In this document: positions 29,146 through 39,603 of the stretch, in pieces | How the letters are laid out: every line of letters starts with the position of its first letter | Position numbering within the stretch: the first letter of the stretch is position 1 | Assembly: GCF_900583165.1 (NCBI RefSeq) | Contig: NZ_UTKY01000034.1 | Coordinates: forward strand, 186,001 to 250,000 | DNA length: 64,000 nt | From: Pseudomonas viridiflava | GTDB lineage: Bacteria; Pseudomonadota; Gammaproteobacteria; Pseudomonadales; Pseudomonadaceae | Direction of reading: 5' to 3' | The notes under the pieces: generated by a model | What the model saw: only the letters and a program-made list of their open reading frames with translations | Database searches by the model: none | What the model was told of the DNA's origin: nothing | Translations under genes and position numbers: made by a program

Positions 29146-29364
29146 ATGTATGTGTGCCTCTGTACTGGCGTCACCGACGGACAAATCCGCGAAGCAATCT
29201 ACGAAGGTTGCTGCAGCTACAAGGAAGTACGTGAAACCACCGGCGTAGCCAGTCAGTGCGGTAAATGTGCCTGCCTCGCCAAGCAAGTAGTACGGGAAAC
29301 CCTGACGCAGCTGCAGACAGCCCAGGCCGCGCTCCCCTATTCAGCAGAATTTACACACGCCTAA
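29146..29364 (+). CDS. bfd: Bacterioferritin-associated ferredoxin Bfd
   Basis: Bfd (72 residues) is a [2Fe-2S] protein that passes electrons into bacterioferritin to release stored iron. The cluster ligands are CLC near the N-terminus and CGKC in ASQCGKCACLA, the usual CxC...CxxC set. A Fur-like box precedes it and a terminator follows, so bfr is transcribed separately or by read-through. Neighbouring bfr supports the partnership. Confidence 0.95.
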   Translation: MYVCLCTGVTDGQIREAIYEGCCSYKEVRETTGVASQCGKCACLAKQVVRETLTQLQTAQAALPYSAEFTHA

Positions 29365-29381
29365 TTGGGCGTGTTTTAAAG

Positions 29382-29407
29382 AACCGGACTTAGTGTCCGG
29401 TTTTTTT
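29382..29407 (+). terminator. Terminator between bfd and bfr
   Basis: AACCGGAC-TTAGT-GTCCGGTT stem followed by T7. Confidence 0.9.
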
Positions 29408-29564
29408 ATGCCTGAAATTCAATTAGTTAGCGTCAAGACGCGGAACACAAACATTCTTATTCCGATTAATTTTCATTTATTATTCAATAACTTAGGTTTG
29501 ACACTAAGGTTGTCGCCGCTCAAACTCCGCCCATACACAGCTATTACAGGGCAGGACCCCAGTC

Positions 29565-30035
29565 ATGAAAGGCGACATCTCAGTCATCCAGCAACTCAAC
29601 AAAATCCTTGCCAATGAACTGGTCGCGATCAATCAGTACTTTCTGCATGCGCGCATGTACGACGATTGGGGCCTGGAAAAGCTGGGCAAGCGTGAATACA
29701 AAGAATCCATCAAGGCCATGAAGGACGCCGACGCGCTGATCAAGCGCATCCTGTTCCTCGAAGGCCTGCCGAACGTACAGGACCTGGGCAAGCTGAGCAT
29801 CGGCGAGCACACTCAAGAAATGCTCGGCAGCGACCTGGGTTTTGAGCGTAAGAGCCACAGCGACCTCAAGGCCGCCATCGCTCACGCAGAAATCAAAGCT
29901 GACTTCGGTAGCCGCGAACTGCTCGAAGAGATCCTGGAAGACCAGGAAGAACATATCGATTGGCTGGAAACCCAACTGGGCCTGATCGACAAAGTCAGCC
30001 TGGAAAACTACCTGCAATCGCAGATGGGCGAATAG
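29565..30035 (+). CDS. bfr: Bacterioferritin, heme-binding type lacking several ferroxidase ligands
   Basis: A 24-mer ferritin subunit of 156 residues. The heme ligand Met52 is present (IKAMKDAD). Of the six dinuclear-iron ligands, Glu18, Glu94 and His130 are kept. Position 51 is Ala instead of Glu, 54 is Asp instead of His, and 127 is Gln instead of Glu. This subunit is therefore unlikely to oxidise iron by itself. P. putida has alpha and beta bacterioferritins of which one binds heme and the other has the ferroxidase centre; this fits the alpha type. Position between bfd and grxD equals bfrB in P. aeruginosa, where the ligands are intact. Confidence 0.93.
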   Translation: MKGDISVIQQLNKILANELVAINQYFLHARMYDDWGLEKLGKREYKESIKAMKDADALIKRILFLEGLPNVQDLGKLSIGEHTQEMLGSDLGFERKSHSDLKAAIAHAEIKADFGSRELLEEILEDQEEHIDWLETQLGLIDKVSLENYLQSQMGE

Positions 30036-30058
30036 CCCTTAGGCGACAGGTACAAAAA

Positions 30059-30091
30059 AGCCCCGCTCTCTTACGAGAAGCGGGGCTTTTT
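30059..30091. terminator. Terminator between bfr and grxD
   Basis: AGCCCCGCT...AGCGGGGCT stem with flanking A-run and T-run, serving the convergent bfr and grxD genes. Confidence 0.9.
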
Positions 30092-30103
30092 ATTGCACGC
30101 CAA

Positions 30104-30442
30104 TCAAGCGTCAGTCTTGGCTGCCGCGTTTGCTGCTGCGTCTTTGATCAGCGCCTGCAACGAACCGTCTGCGGCCATTTCAGTGATGATGTCGCTACCG
30201 CCGACCAGCTCACCGGCTACCCACAGTTGCGGGAAAGTCGGCCAGTTGGCGTACTTTGGCAGGTTGGCGCGGATTTCTGGGTTTTGCAGGATATCCACGT
30301 AAGCGAATTTCTCGCCGCACGCCATGATGGCCTGGGACGCCTTCGCGGAGAAACCGCACTGAGGAGCGTTTGGCGCGCCCTTCATGTAAAGCAGAATGGT
30401 GTTGGCAGCAATCTGCTCTTTGATCGTTTCGATGATATCCAT
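30104..30442 (-). CDS. grxD: Monothiol glutaredoxin GrxD (Grx4)
   Basis: A 112-residue monothiol glutaredoxin that binds and transfers [2Fe-2S] clusters. The CGFS active site is in GAPNAPQCGFSAKASQ, and the glutathione-binding WPTFPQLWVAGELVGGSDI block is complete. An Ala-rich tail follows. Clustering with bfd and bfr places it among the iron-homeostasis genes, as PA3533 in P. aeruginosa. Confidence 0.96.
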   Translation of the reverse strand: MDIIETIKEQIAANTILLYMKGAPNAPQCGFSAKASQAIMACGEKFAYVDILQNPEIRANLPKYANWPTFPQLWVAGELVGGSDIITEMAADGSLQALIKDAAANAAAKTDA

Positions 30443-30519
30443 GGAACACCTCGGCTGGAACTTTGCGACTCACAGGTCGGCACGGTGGCGCATTGTAACG
30501 CAAAATTCCAGCGCGGTGC

Positions 30520-32628
30520 TCAGGCGGCTGCTACCTGTACCGGCACGCCGTTGAGTGCGGCATTGCCCGACAACTCGTCCAACTGCCGTTCGTCGGTCAA
30601 GTCATTGGCACTCGCGCCCGGTTGAGCACTGGCGACACCCATCTGCACACCTGGGCGCCCGTGCCCCCAACCGTGGGGCAGGCTGACGACACCGGGCATC
30701 ATGTCCAGGCTGGCGACTACTTCCACTTCGATCATGCCAATGCGCGAACTCACGCGCACGCGCTGTCCATCACTTAACTGCCGGCTAACAAGGTCGTCAG
30801 GATGCATCAGCAATTGATGACGAGGCTTGCCCTTCACCAAACGGTGATAGTTATGCATCCAGGAATTATTACTGCGCACATGCCGGCGGCCGATCAACAG
30901 CAGTTCGCCGGCAATGGGCGCCGGCTGCGCGGCAAACCGCGCCAAGTCAGCGAGGATCACTGCAGGCGCAGCGTGAACTTTGCCGTCAGCGGTTTTCAGG
31001 CGTGCGGCGAGATTGGCCGTGAGCGGGCCCAGGTCTACGCCGTGGGGATGATCTGCCAACATCGCGACAGATAATTTGTATTCGGATGCATCCCCGTACA
31101 CCCCGGCGCGCAGCCCGAAGTCGATCATCTGCGCAGGGGACATGGTTGGCTTGAGCGCCGCGCCTGTCTGCGCTGCAAATGCCTGAGCCAGGCCCACGAA
31201 AATCTCCCAGTCGTGCAGCGCACCCGGCGGCTTGGGCAGGATTGCGCGATTGAAACGGGTGACATTGCGTACCGCGAACATATTGAAAGTCGTGTCGTAG
31301 TGATCGTTTTCCAGTGCCGAGGTGGACGGCAGGATCAAGTCGGCATAACGCGTGGTCTCGTTGATATAGAGGTCAACGCTGACCATAAACTCAAGGCCGT
31401 CCAGGGCCTGTTCCAACTGGCGGCCGTTGGGCGTCGACAACACAGGGTTGCCGGCCACCGTCACCAAAGCACGGATTTGCCCTTTACCTTCGGTCAGCAT
31501 TTCCTCAGCCAACGCCGACACGGGCAACTCGCCACCGTATTCCGGCCGCCCGGAGACCCGACTCTGCCAACGATTGAAATGCCCGCCGCCGGTGGACGCC
31601 ACCAGGTCCACGGCCGGCGTGGTGCACAGTGCGCCGCCAACACGGTCCAGATTGCCCGTGACCAGATTGATCAGTTGCACCAGCCAATGGCACAGCGTGC
31701 CGAATGCCTGGGTCGACACACCCATGCGCCCATAACACACCGCCTTGTCGGCGGCGGCAAAGTCCCGTGCCAATTGGCGAATCTGCTCAGCCGGAACCGC
31801 ACACTGAGGGCTCATGGCTTCAGCGGTAAACCCGGCAATCGCACCTCGCACCTCATCAAGACCTTCCACGGGCAGCTGACTGCCACGGGTCAGGTTCTCG
31901 CTGAACAGAGTATTGAGCACCCCAAACAACAGCGCTGCATCGCCACCGGGTCGTACAAACAGGTGCTGGTCAGCTATCGCTGCGGTCTCACTGCGCCGCG
32001 GGTCGACGACCACGACTTTGCCGCCCCTGGCCTGGATGGCTTTGAGGCGCTTCTCCACATCGGGCACGGTCATGATGCTGCCGTTGGATGCCAGCGGATT
32101 ACCGCCCAGGATCAGCATGAAGTCAGTGTGATCAATGTCCGGGATCGGTAGCAGCAGGCCATGGCCATACATCAAGTGACTGGTGAGGTGATGGGGTAAC
32201 TGGTCCACCGACGTGGCGGAAAACCGATTTCGCGTCTTGAGCAAGCCGAGGAAGTAGTTACTGTGGGTCATCAGCCCATAGTTGTGCACGCTGGGGTTGC
32301 CTTGATACACCGCCACCGCATTCTGCCCATGACGGGCCTGAATGCCAGCCAGTCGTTCGGCGACAAGCGCAAAGGCATCTTCCCACGGGATCGGCTGCCA
32401 TTCGCTGCCCACCCGCAGCATGGGTTGATGCAGGCGATCCGGATCGTTCTGGATGTCCTGCAACGCCACCGCCTTGGGGCAGATGTGCCCACGACTGAAG
32501 GTGTCCAGCGCATCGCCCTTGATAGAGGTGATCGCCAGGCTGCCGTCGTCAGCCTCGGTGGTTTCCAGGGTCAGGCCGCAGATGGCTTCACACAGATGGC
32601 AGGCACGGTGGTGGAGAGTCTTGGTCAT
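30520..32628 (-). CDS. Molybdopterin-dependent oxidoreductase, formate-dehydrogenase-like
   Basis: A 702-residue bis-molybdopterin enzyme. The N-terminal [4Fe-4S] domain has CHLCEAICGL with the fourth cysteine in GHICPKA. The molybdopterin domains include FMLILGGNPLASNGS, VVVVDPRRSETAAIADQHLFVRPGGDAALLFGVLN and a C-terminal MoDN-binding domain (PDDLVSRQLSDGQRVRV). No signal peptide, beta or gamma subunit or chaperone gene is adjacent, so it is probably a cytoplasmic single-subunit enzyme. The start at 32628 is the ATG before TKTLHHRAC. Substrate cannot be told from sequence. Confidence 0.88.
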   Translation of the reverse strand: MTKTLHHRACHLCEAICGLTLETTEADDGSLAITSIKGDALDTFSRGHICPKAVALQDIQNDPDRLHQPMLRVGSEWQPIPWEDAFALVAERLAGIQARHGQNAVAVYQGNPSVHNYGLMTHSNYFLGLLKTRNRFSATSVDQLPHHLTSHLMYGHGLLLPIPDIDHTDFMLILGGNPLASNGSIMTVPDVEKRLKAIQARGGKVVVVDPRRSETAAIADQHLFVRPGGDAALLFGVLNTLFSENLTRGSQLPVEGLDEVRGAIAGFTAEAMSPQCAVPAEQIRQLARDFAAADKAVCYGRMGVSTQAFGTLCHWLVQLINLVTGNLDRVGGALCTTPAVDLVASTGGGHFNRWQSRVSGRPEYGGELPVSALAEEMLTEGKGQIRALVTVAGNPVLSTPNGRQLEQALDGLEFMVSVDLYINETTRYADLILPSTSALENDHYDTTFNMFAVRNVTRFNRAILPKPPGALHDWEIFVGLAQAFAAQTGAALKPTMSPAQMIDFGLRAGVYGDASEYKLSVAMLADHPHGVDLGPLTANLAARLKTADGKVHAAPAVILADLARFAAQPAPIAGELLLIGRRHVRSNNSWMHNYHRLVKGKPRHQLLMHPDDLVSRQLSDGQRVRVSSRIGMIEVEVVASLDMMPGVVSLPHGWGHGRPGVQMGVASAQPGASANDLTDERQLDELSGNAALNGVPVQVAAA

Positions 32629-33061
32629 GGCCAGTCTCTTTATTAGGGCTTTGATTTCACTATGGGCCGCCAGCAAAGCAGGCACCAGCATCGTCAGTCC
32701 CGTGAATCGACAAGCATCAGGCAAGGCCATGACCAAGCATGAGCAAATGTTTCAGAAACCTCCCACGCCCTCGTTGAAACCGACACAACCTGGCCCAACC
32801 CCGTCTCAACGGATTGCAAAAGGTTGCGGGGCCAGTGTACAAATGGCCCGCTGCTGTCTGGAAACCGTCTTCAAAAGCGCCTAGGCGCCCTTCTGACACC
32901 CTTAAAAACCGTAGCCCTATTGGTAAGACGCGACATTTAATTATAAGATCGCGCCTTCCCCTATTTCGTCGCCCCGTGCGGCTTTCGCCGCAGGTCTCGC
33001 CCGTTGTCACAATAAACAAGGCTTTGAGTATCTGCGGTCTGTTGCAAAAAGGTAGTTAATG
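32629..33061. other. Divergent promoter region, molybdoenzyme/argF
   Basis: About 430 bases between divergent genes. The half next to argF is AT-richer (ATTTAATTATAAG near 32935) and likely holds the argF promoter. No reliable gene, repeat or terminator was seen. ArgR control of argF is expected, but I could not place a site with confidence. Confidence 0.5.
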
Positions 33062-33982
33062 ATGAGCGCAAGGCACTTTCTCTCCCTGATGGATTGCACG
33101 CCCGAAGAGCTGGTCAGCGTGATCCGTCGAGGCATTGAGCTTAAAGACCTGCGTCACCGCGGCGTACTGTTCGAGCCTTTGAAAAACCGCGTACTCGGGA
33201 TGATTTTCGAGAAGTCGTCGACCCGCACCCGCGTCTCTTTCGAAGCCGGCATGATCCAACTGGGCGGCCAAGCCATCTTCCTGTCGTCGCGCGATACCCA
33301 ATTGGGCCGTGGCGAGCCGATTGCCGACAGCGCCATCGTCATGTCGAGCATGCTCGATGCGGTAATGATCCGCACCTTTGCCCACAGCACCGTGACCGAA
33401 TTTGCCGCCCACTCCCGCGTACCGGTGATCAACGGCCTGACCGATGACCTGCACCCGTGCCAATTGCTGGCCGACATGCAAACCTTCTTGGAGCACCGCG
33501 GCTCAATCCAGGGCAAGACCGTGGCGTGGATTGGCGACGGCAACAACATGTGCAACAGCTATATAGAAGCGGCGATCCAGTTCGACTTCCAACTGCGCGT
33601 TGCATGCCCGGAAGGCTACGAGCCTGACGCACGCTTTATGGCACAGGCCGGCGACCGCGTGACCCTGGTGCGCGACCCACGTGACGCGGTGGTCGGTGCA
33701 CACTTGGTGAGCACCGACGTCTGGACCTCCATGGGCCAGGAAGACGAAACCACCAAGCGCCTGGCCCTGTTCGCCCCGTATCAGGTCAACCGTGCCCTGC
33801 TCGACCTGGCCGCGCCGGACGTACTGTTCATGCATTGCCTGCCCGCGCACCGAGGCGAAGAAATCAGCCTCGACCTGCTGGACGACCCACGCTCGGTCGC
33901 CTGGGACCAGGCCGAAAACCGCCTGCATGCACAGAAGGCCCTGCTCGAATTCCTCGTCCCGCCTTCGTATCACCACGCATGA
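33062..33982 (+). CDS. argF: Anabolic ornithine carbamoyltransferase
   Basis: ArgF (306 residues) makes citrulline from ornithine and carbamoyl phosphate. The carbamoyl-phosphate site is [13 protein letters not shown], ornithine binding includes [13 protein letters not shown], and the HCLP motif is [11 protein letters not shown]. Two ATGs are adjacent (33059 and 33062); the second gives the usual MSxRHF start. It overlaps the ABC ATPase gene by four bases, as in PA3537-PA3538. Confidence 0.96.
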   Translation: MSARHFLSLMDCTPEELVSVIRRGIELKDLRHRGVLFEPLKNRVLGMIFEKSSTRTRVSFEAGMIQLGGQAIFLSSRDTQLGRGEPIADSAIVMSSMLDAVMIRTFAHSTVTEFAAHSRVPVINGLTDDLHPCQLLADMQTFLEHRGSIQGKTVAWIGDGNNMCNSYIEAAIQFDFQLRVACPEGYEPDARFMAQAGDRVTLVRDPRDAVVGAHLVSTDVWTSMGQEDETTKRLALFAPYQVNRALLDLAAPDVLFMHCLPAHRGEEISLDLLDDPRSVAWDQAENRLHAQKALLEFLVPPSYHHA

Positions 33983-35088
33983 GCCAGCCATTTCTGCTGA
34001 ACCTGCGCAATCTGGCATGCGGCTATCAAGATCAAAGGGTGGTGCAGAACCTCAATCTGCACCTCAACGCCGGTGATATCGGCTGCCTGCTAGGCTCGTC
34101 GGGCTGTGGCAAGACCACCACCCTGCGCGCCATTGCCGGGTTTGAACCAGTGCACGAAGGCGAAATTAGCCTGGCAGGCGAAGTGATCTCCAGTGCCGGT
34201 TTCACACTGGCTCCGGAGAAACGTCGCATCGGCATGGTGTTTCAGGACTACGCGCTGTTTCCGCACCTCAGCGTGGCCGATAACATCGCGTTCGGCATTC
34301 GCAAGCATCCGCAAAAAGACCGCGTGGTTGCCGAACTGCTGGAGCTGGTCAACCTGAAAAACCTGGGCAAGCGCTTTCCCCACGAACTGTCAGGTGGTCA
34401 GCAACAACGTGTCGCCCTCGCCCGCGCCCTGGCGCCGGAGCCGCAATTATTGCTGCTGGATGAACCCTTCTCCAACCTCGACGGTGAGCTGCGCCGCAAG
34501 CTTAGCCATGAGGTGCGCGACATACTCAAGGCACGCGGCACCAGTGCGATCCTGGTCACCCATGATCAGGAAGAAGCGTTTGCGGTGAGCGATCAGGTCG
34601 GCGTCTTCAAGGAAGGCCGCCTGGAGCAGTGGGACACGCCTTACAACTTGTATCACGAGCCCCAGACGCCTTACGTCGCGAGCTTTATCGGCCAGGGTTA
34701 TTTTATCCGCGGCCAATTGAGTTCGCCGGAATCTGTCAGCACGGAACTGGGTGACCTGCGCGGTAACCGTGCGTATTCCTGGCCTATCGGTGGCGCAGTG
34801 GATGTGCTGCTGCGGCCGGACGATATCGTCTATGCGCCAGACAGTGCTTTGACAGCGCGGATCGTAGGTAAGACATTCCTCGGAGCGTCAACCTTGTACC
34901 GCCTGCAACTGCCAACGGGCGCGCAGCTTGAGTCGATTTTCCCGAGTCACGCTGACCATCAGGTTGGTGCGGACGTGGGGATTCGTGTGGCGGCGGAGCA
35001 TCTGGTGCTGTTCAAGGCGTCGGGCAGTGTGGCGGCGCAGATTCCTCAAACCGATTCGGGCGTGCGGCGTTACAGCCCAGCCAACTGA
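33979..35088 (+). CDS. ABC transporter ATP-binding protein, FbpC/iron-type
   Basis: An importer ATPase of 369 residues. Walker A is GSSGCGKTT, the signature is [15 protein letters not shown], Walker B is [12 protein letters not shown], and the switch is [12 protein letters not shown]-terminal TOBE-type domain starts near [13 protein letters not shown]. The family includes ferric-iron (FbpC), spermidine and molybdate importers; the sequence resembles FbpC most. No permease or binding protein is next to it, so it must work with components elsewhere. Coupled to argF by an ATGA overlap. Confidence 0.85.
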   Translation: MSQPFLLNLRNLACGYQDQRVVQNLNLHLNAGDIGCLLGSSGCGKTTTLRAIAGFEPVHEGEISLAGEVISSAGFTLAPEKRRIGMVFQDYALFPHLSVADNIAFGIRKHPQKDRVVAELLELVNLKNLGKRFPHELSGGQQQRVALARALAPEPQLLLLDEPFSNLDGELRRKLSHEVRDILKARGTSAILVTHDQEEAFAVSDQVGVFKEGRLEQWDTPYNLYHEPQTPYVASFIGQGYFIRGQLSSPESVSTELGDLRGNRAYSWPIGGAVDVLLRPDDIVYAPDSALTARIVGKTFLGASTLYRLQLPTGAQLESIFPSHADHQVGADVGIRVAAEHLVLFKASGSVAAQIPQTDSGVRRYSPAN

Positions 35089-35111
35089 TTACCTGAAGAA
35101 ACCGGGTCAAA

Positions 35112-35204
35112 ATGTGGGAGGGGGCTTGCCCCCGATGGCGGTGGATCAGTCACCTAATGCAGTGGCTGAAACTCAGTCATCGGGGGCAAGCCCCCTCCCA
35201 CATT
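35112..35204. repeat. REPIN (inverted REP pair), GGGGGCTTGCCCCC class
   Basis: ATGTGGGAGGGGGCTTGCCC at 35112 is mirrored by GGGCAAGCCCCCTCCCACAT ending near 35203, with CGATGGCGGTGGATCAGTCA-like inner sequence. Located between the ABC ATPase and ybaK. Confidence 0.9.
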
Positions 35205-35232
35205 GGTATTGCATAGGCTTCAAAAATGGACT

Positions 35233-35703
35233 TCAGGCTCGGCCAATCGGTGCAAATGTAGCCTGGGTATGTTCCGCCAACACCGCTGCCGGCAACTCCA
35301 CTTCCAATCCCCGCCTCCCCGCACTCACAAAAATCGTCGCAAACGGCTGCGCCGTTTCATCGATGAACGTACGCAGTCGCTTCTTCTGCCCCAACGGGCT
35401 GATGCCCCCGAGCAAATAGCCAGTCGAGCGCTGCGCCGCTGCAGGGTCGGCCATCTCGACTTTTTTCACTCCCGCCGCATGCGCCAAGGCTTTCAGGTCC
35501 AGACTTCCGACGACCGGCACCACCGCCACCAACAATTCGCCCTTTTCGCTGCTGGCCAGCAAAGTCTTGAACACCTGCGCCGGATCAAGCCCCAATTTTT
35601 CTGCGGCCTCCAGGCCATAGGAGGCCGCCTTCGGGTCATGTTCATAACTATGGATGCGATGTTCGGCGCGAACTTTTTTCAACAGGTCCAATGCAGGGGT
35701 CAT
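35233..35703 (-). CDS. ybaK: Cys-tRNA(Pro)/Cys-tRNA deacylase YbaK
   Basis: YbaK (156 residues) hydrolyses Cys-tRNA(Pro) made by mischarging ProRS. The conserved lysine lies in [10 protein letters not shown], and the [17 protein letters not shown] block is typical. I start at the ATG at 35703 ([11 protein letters not shown]); a 24-residue upstream extension is not conserved. It is convergent with the argF operon. Confidence 0.93.
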   Translation of the reverse strand: MTPALDLLKKVRAEHRIHSYEHDPKAASYGLEAAEKLGLDPAQVFKTLLASSEKGELLVAVVPVVGSLDLKALAHAAGVKKVEMADPAAAQRSTGYLLGGISPLGQKKRLRTFIDETAQPFATIFVSAGRRGLEVELPAAVLAEHTQATFAPIGRA

Positions 35704-36030
35704 GCTGGCTCCAAGCGTGGCAAACAGGTAGCCGATTCTAGGCCAAGCCCGCGCAAAAGGCTCTAGTACGCCCACTCTTAAGGTGCACGCGCTGTATCAC
35801 AAGCGTGATCATTCATCAGACCAATAGTTTGAATGTGACTGGTGGTTCACTTTCGACCTTTGACAGCAGTCATTCTTGTCTATATTTTTTCGTTTCCGAA
35901 TGCTGTAGGAATAGATCCTCTGCATTCAAGCAGCAAGCCGTGTCCGGGATGGGGATCCTTGCCACGGTGAAAATCGCGCAACGTTCCGCTGAGAACGTGC
36001 GCCAGACAAGAACAACAATTGAGGTTTTCC
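35704..36030. promoter_or_regulatory. glpF upstream region
   Basis: About 330 bases without a gene. ATTTTTTCGTTTCCGAATGC (35885-35904) contains a TTTCG...CGAA element similar to what is seen before glpD and is a candidate GlpR operator. The glpF promoter must be here. The operator assignment is inference. Confidence 0.45.
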
Positions 36031-36888
36031 ATGACAACTGCTCTTCAACAGCCTTCACTTTCGAGCCAATGCATGGCCGAATTCCTGGGGACTGCGCTTT
36101 TGATCTTCTTCGGTACAGGATGTGTCGCTGCGCTCAAGGTTGCGGGTGCCAGCTTTGGCTTGTGGGAAATCAGTGTCATCTGGGGGATCGGCGTCAGCAT
36201 GGCGATCTACCTGAGCGCCGGTATTTCCGGAGCCCACCTCAACCCGGCGGTGAGTATCGCCCTGTGCCTGTTTGCTGATTTCGACAAGCGCAAACTGCCC
36301 TTCTATATCCTCGCCCAGATCGCTGGCGCCTTCTGCTCGGCGGCCTTGGTGTACACGCTCTACAGCAATCTGTTTTTCGATTACGAACAAACCCACCAGA
36401 TGGTCCGTGGTACCCAGGCCAGCCTGGAATTGGCCTCGGTGTTCTCCACCTACCCCCATGCGTTGCTGAGCACTGCCCAAGCGTTCCTGGTGGAAATGGT
36501 CATCACCGCGATCCTGATGGGCGTGATCATGGCCCTGACCGATGACAACAACGGCCTGCCACGCGGCCCGTTGGCCCCACTGCTGATCGGCCTGCTGATT
36601 GCGGTGATCGGTAGCGCCATGGGCCCGCTGACGGGGTTCGCGATGAACCCGGCGCGGGATCTGGGGCCCAAGCTGATGACCTTTTTCGCTGGCTGGGGTG
36701 AAATAGCCTTCACCGGCGGCCGCGACATTCCTTATTTCCTGGTGCCGATTTTCGGCCCGATCGTGGGTGCATGCCTCGGCGCCGCGGCCTATCGCGGGTT
36801 GATTGCCCGCCATCTACCCAGCGCCGCACCTGCTATAGCTGAAGAAACACCTGACACGGCAGTCAACGGCAAGACCCGTATTTCCTGA
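36031..36888 (+). CDS. glpF: Glycerol uptake facilitator GlpF
   Basis: An aquaglyceroporin of 285 residues with six membrane helices. The two pore motifs are NPAVS (SGAHLNPAVSIA) and NPARD (GFAMNPARDLGPK), the Asp after NPAR marking the glycerol-conducting branch. The ATG at 36031 has GAGG seven bases upstream. It heads the glycerol cluster glpF-glpK-glpR-glpD, all on the plus strand. The short hydrophilic C-terminal tail is of no known role. Confidence 0.95.
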   Translation: MTTALQQPSLSSQCMAEFLGTALLIFFGTGCVAALKVAGASFGLWEISVIWGIGVSMAIYLSAGISGAHLNPAVSIALCLFADFDKRKLPFYILAQIAGAFCSAALVYTLYSNLFFDYEQTHQMVRGTQASLELASVFSTYPHALLSTAQAFLVEMVITAILMGVIMALTDDNNGLPRGPLAPLLIGLLIAVIGSAMGPLTGFAMNPARDLGPKLMTFFAGWGEIAFTGGRDIPYFLVPIFGPIVGACLGAAAYRGLIARHLPSAAPAIAEETPDTAVNGKTRIS

Positions 36889-36932
36889 CAGCGCCAGCCT
36901 GGGCCATCCTGCCCGTTTTCACCCCAGGCTGA

Positions 36933-38471
<1,539 letters not shown>

Positions 38472-38554
38472 GCCAACATCGGGTTGTAACTGGCAGGGAG
38501 CAGATTCCTGCGTCATCATGGGCCACTTTTGTATGGCAGCCCAAAGGACGCCCA

Positions 38555-39310
38555 ATGAATCTGCCTCCCCGCCAACAACAAATCCTCGAACTGGTCCGCG
38601 AACGCGGCTACGTCAGTATCGAGGAAATGGCGCAGCTATTCGTAGTCACCCCGCAAACCATCCGCCGCGATATCAACCAACTGGCGGACGCCAACCTGCT
38701 GCGTCGTTACCACGGCGGCGCGGCCTATGATTCCAGTGTCGAAAACACCGCGTACGCCATGCGTGCCGACCAAATGCGCGACGAAAAACAGCGCATCGGC
38801 GAAGCTATCGCCGCGCAGATCCCCGATCACGCCTCGCTGTTCATCAACATCGGCACCACCACCGAATCCATCGCCCGTGCGCTGCTTAACCACAGCCACC
38901 TGAAAATCATCACCAACAACCTCAATGTGGCCAACATGCTCAGCGCCAAGGACGACTTCGACGTGCTGTTGACCGGCGGTAACGTACGCCGTGATGGTGG
39001 CGTGGTGGGTCAGGCCAGTGTGGATTTCATCAACCAGTTCAAGGTGGACTTTGCCTTGGTGGGTATCAGCGGGATCGATGAAGACGGCAGCCTGCTGGAT
39101 TTTGATTATCAGGAGGTGCGGGTCTCACAGGCGATTATTGCCAATGCGCGTCAGGTGATCCTGGCGGCGGACTCCAGCAAATTCGGGCGCAATGCCATGA
39201 TTCGCTTGGGGCCGATCAGTTTGGTGGATTGCCTGGTGACTGATCAGCAGCCGGTGCCGGCGTTGGTGCAGTTGTTGAATGAGCATAAGGTTCGGCTGGA
39301 AGTGGTGTAG
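38555..39310 (+). CDS. glpR: Glycerol-3-phosphate regulon repressor GlpR (DeoR family)
   Basis: A DeoR-family repressor of 251 residues. The helix-turn-helix is [38 protein letters not shown], followed by a sugar-phosphate-binding domain with [14 protein letters not shown] and [14 protein letters not shown]. GlpR is released from DNA by glycerol 3-phosphate. Placement between glpK and glpD, with candidate TTTCG/CGAA sites before glpF and glpD, supports local control. Confidence 0.94.
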   Translation: MNLPPRQQQILELVRERGYVSIEEMAQLFVVTPQTIRRDINQLADANLLRRYHGGAAYDSSVENTAYAMRADQMRDEKQRIGEAIAAQIPDHASLFINIGTTTESIARALLNHSHLKIITNNLNVANMLSAKDDFDVLLTGGNVRRDGGVVGQASVDFINQFKVDFALVGISGIDEDGSLLDFDYQEVRVSQAIIANARQVILAADSSKFGRNAMIRLGPISLVDCLVTDQQPVPALVQLLNEHKVRLEVV

Positions 39311-39325
39311 CGCCAGCACCACCGT

Positions 39326-39417
39326 CATCGGGGGCAAGCCCCCTCCCACACTGACCGTGCCCACCCTTTAGGCGGGGTGAATACAGTAAATGTGGGAGGG
39401 GGCTTGCCCCCGATGGC
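39326..39417. repeat. REPIN with reversed arm order
   Basis: Here CATCGGGGGCAAGCCCCCTC comes first (39326) and GAGGGGGCTTGCCCCCGATG second (ending 39416). The arms are thus inside-out relative to the other REPINs in the window. Located between glpR and glpD. Confidence 0.88.
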
Positions 39418-39542
39418 GATCTAGCTGACAGCGCATTTCTCCAAGCCAACATCAGCTCCATGTTCACAATTTTTCCTTTCCCCACTCTTCGATGAGTTTT
39501 TTCAATCGAAGTCGACTGGCTGTGCCCGCGTTTATCAGCTAC

Positions 39543-39573
39543 CATTTTCGCAAATGAACATTAATGTTCGAAT
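39543..39573 (+). promoter_or_regulatory. Candidate GlpR operator before glpD
   Basis: ATTTTCGCAAAT is followed by the perfect palindrome GAACATTAATGTTC (39556-39569) and then GAATT. It lies about 35 bases before the glpD start codon, in a promoter position. GlpR as the ligand is inference. Confidence 0.55.
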
Positions 39574-39603
39574 TCCAAGACGAATAAATCGCGAGGCCAG
39601 CCG

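Noticed and set aside
35112..35204. REP pair read as an insertion-sequence terminal inverted repeat pair
   Set aside because: The two arms are ~90 bp apart with no transposase, and the same unit recurs elsewhere; it is a REPIN.
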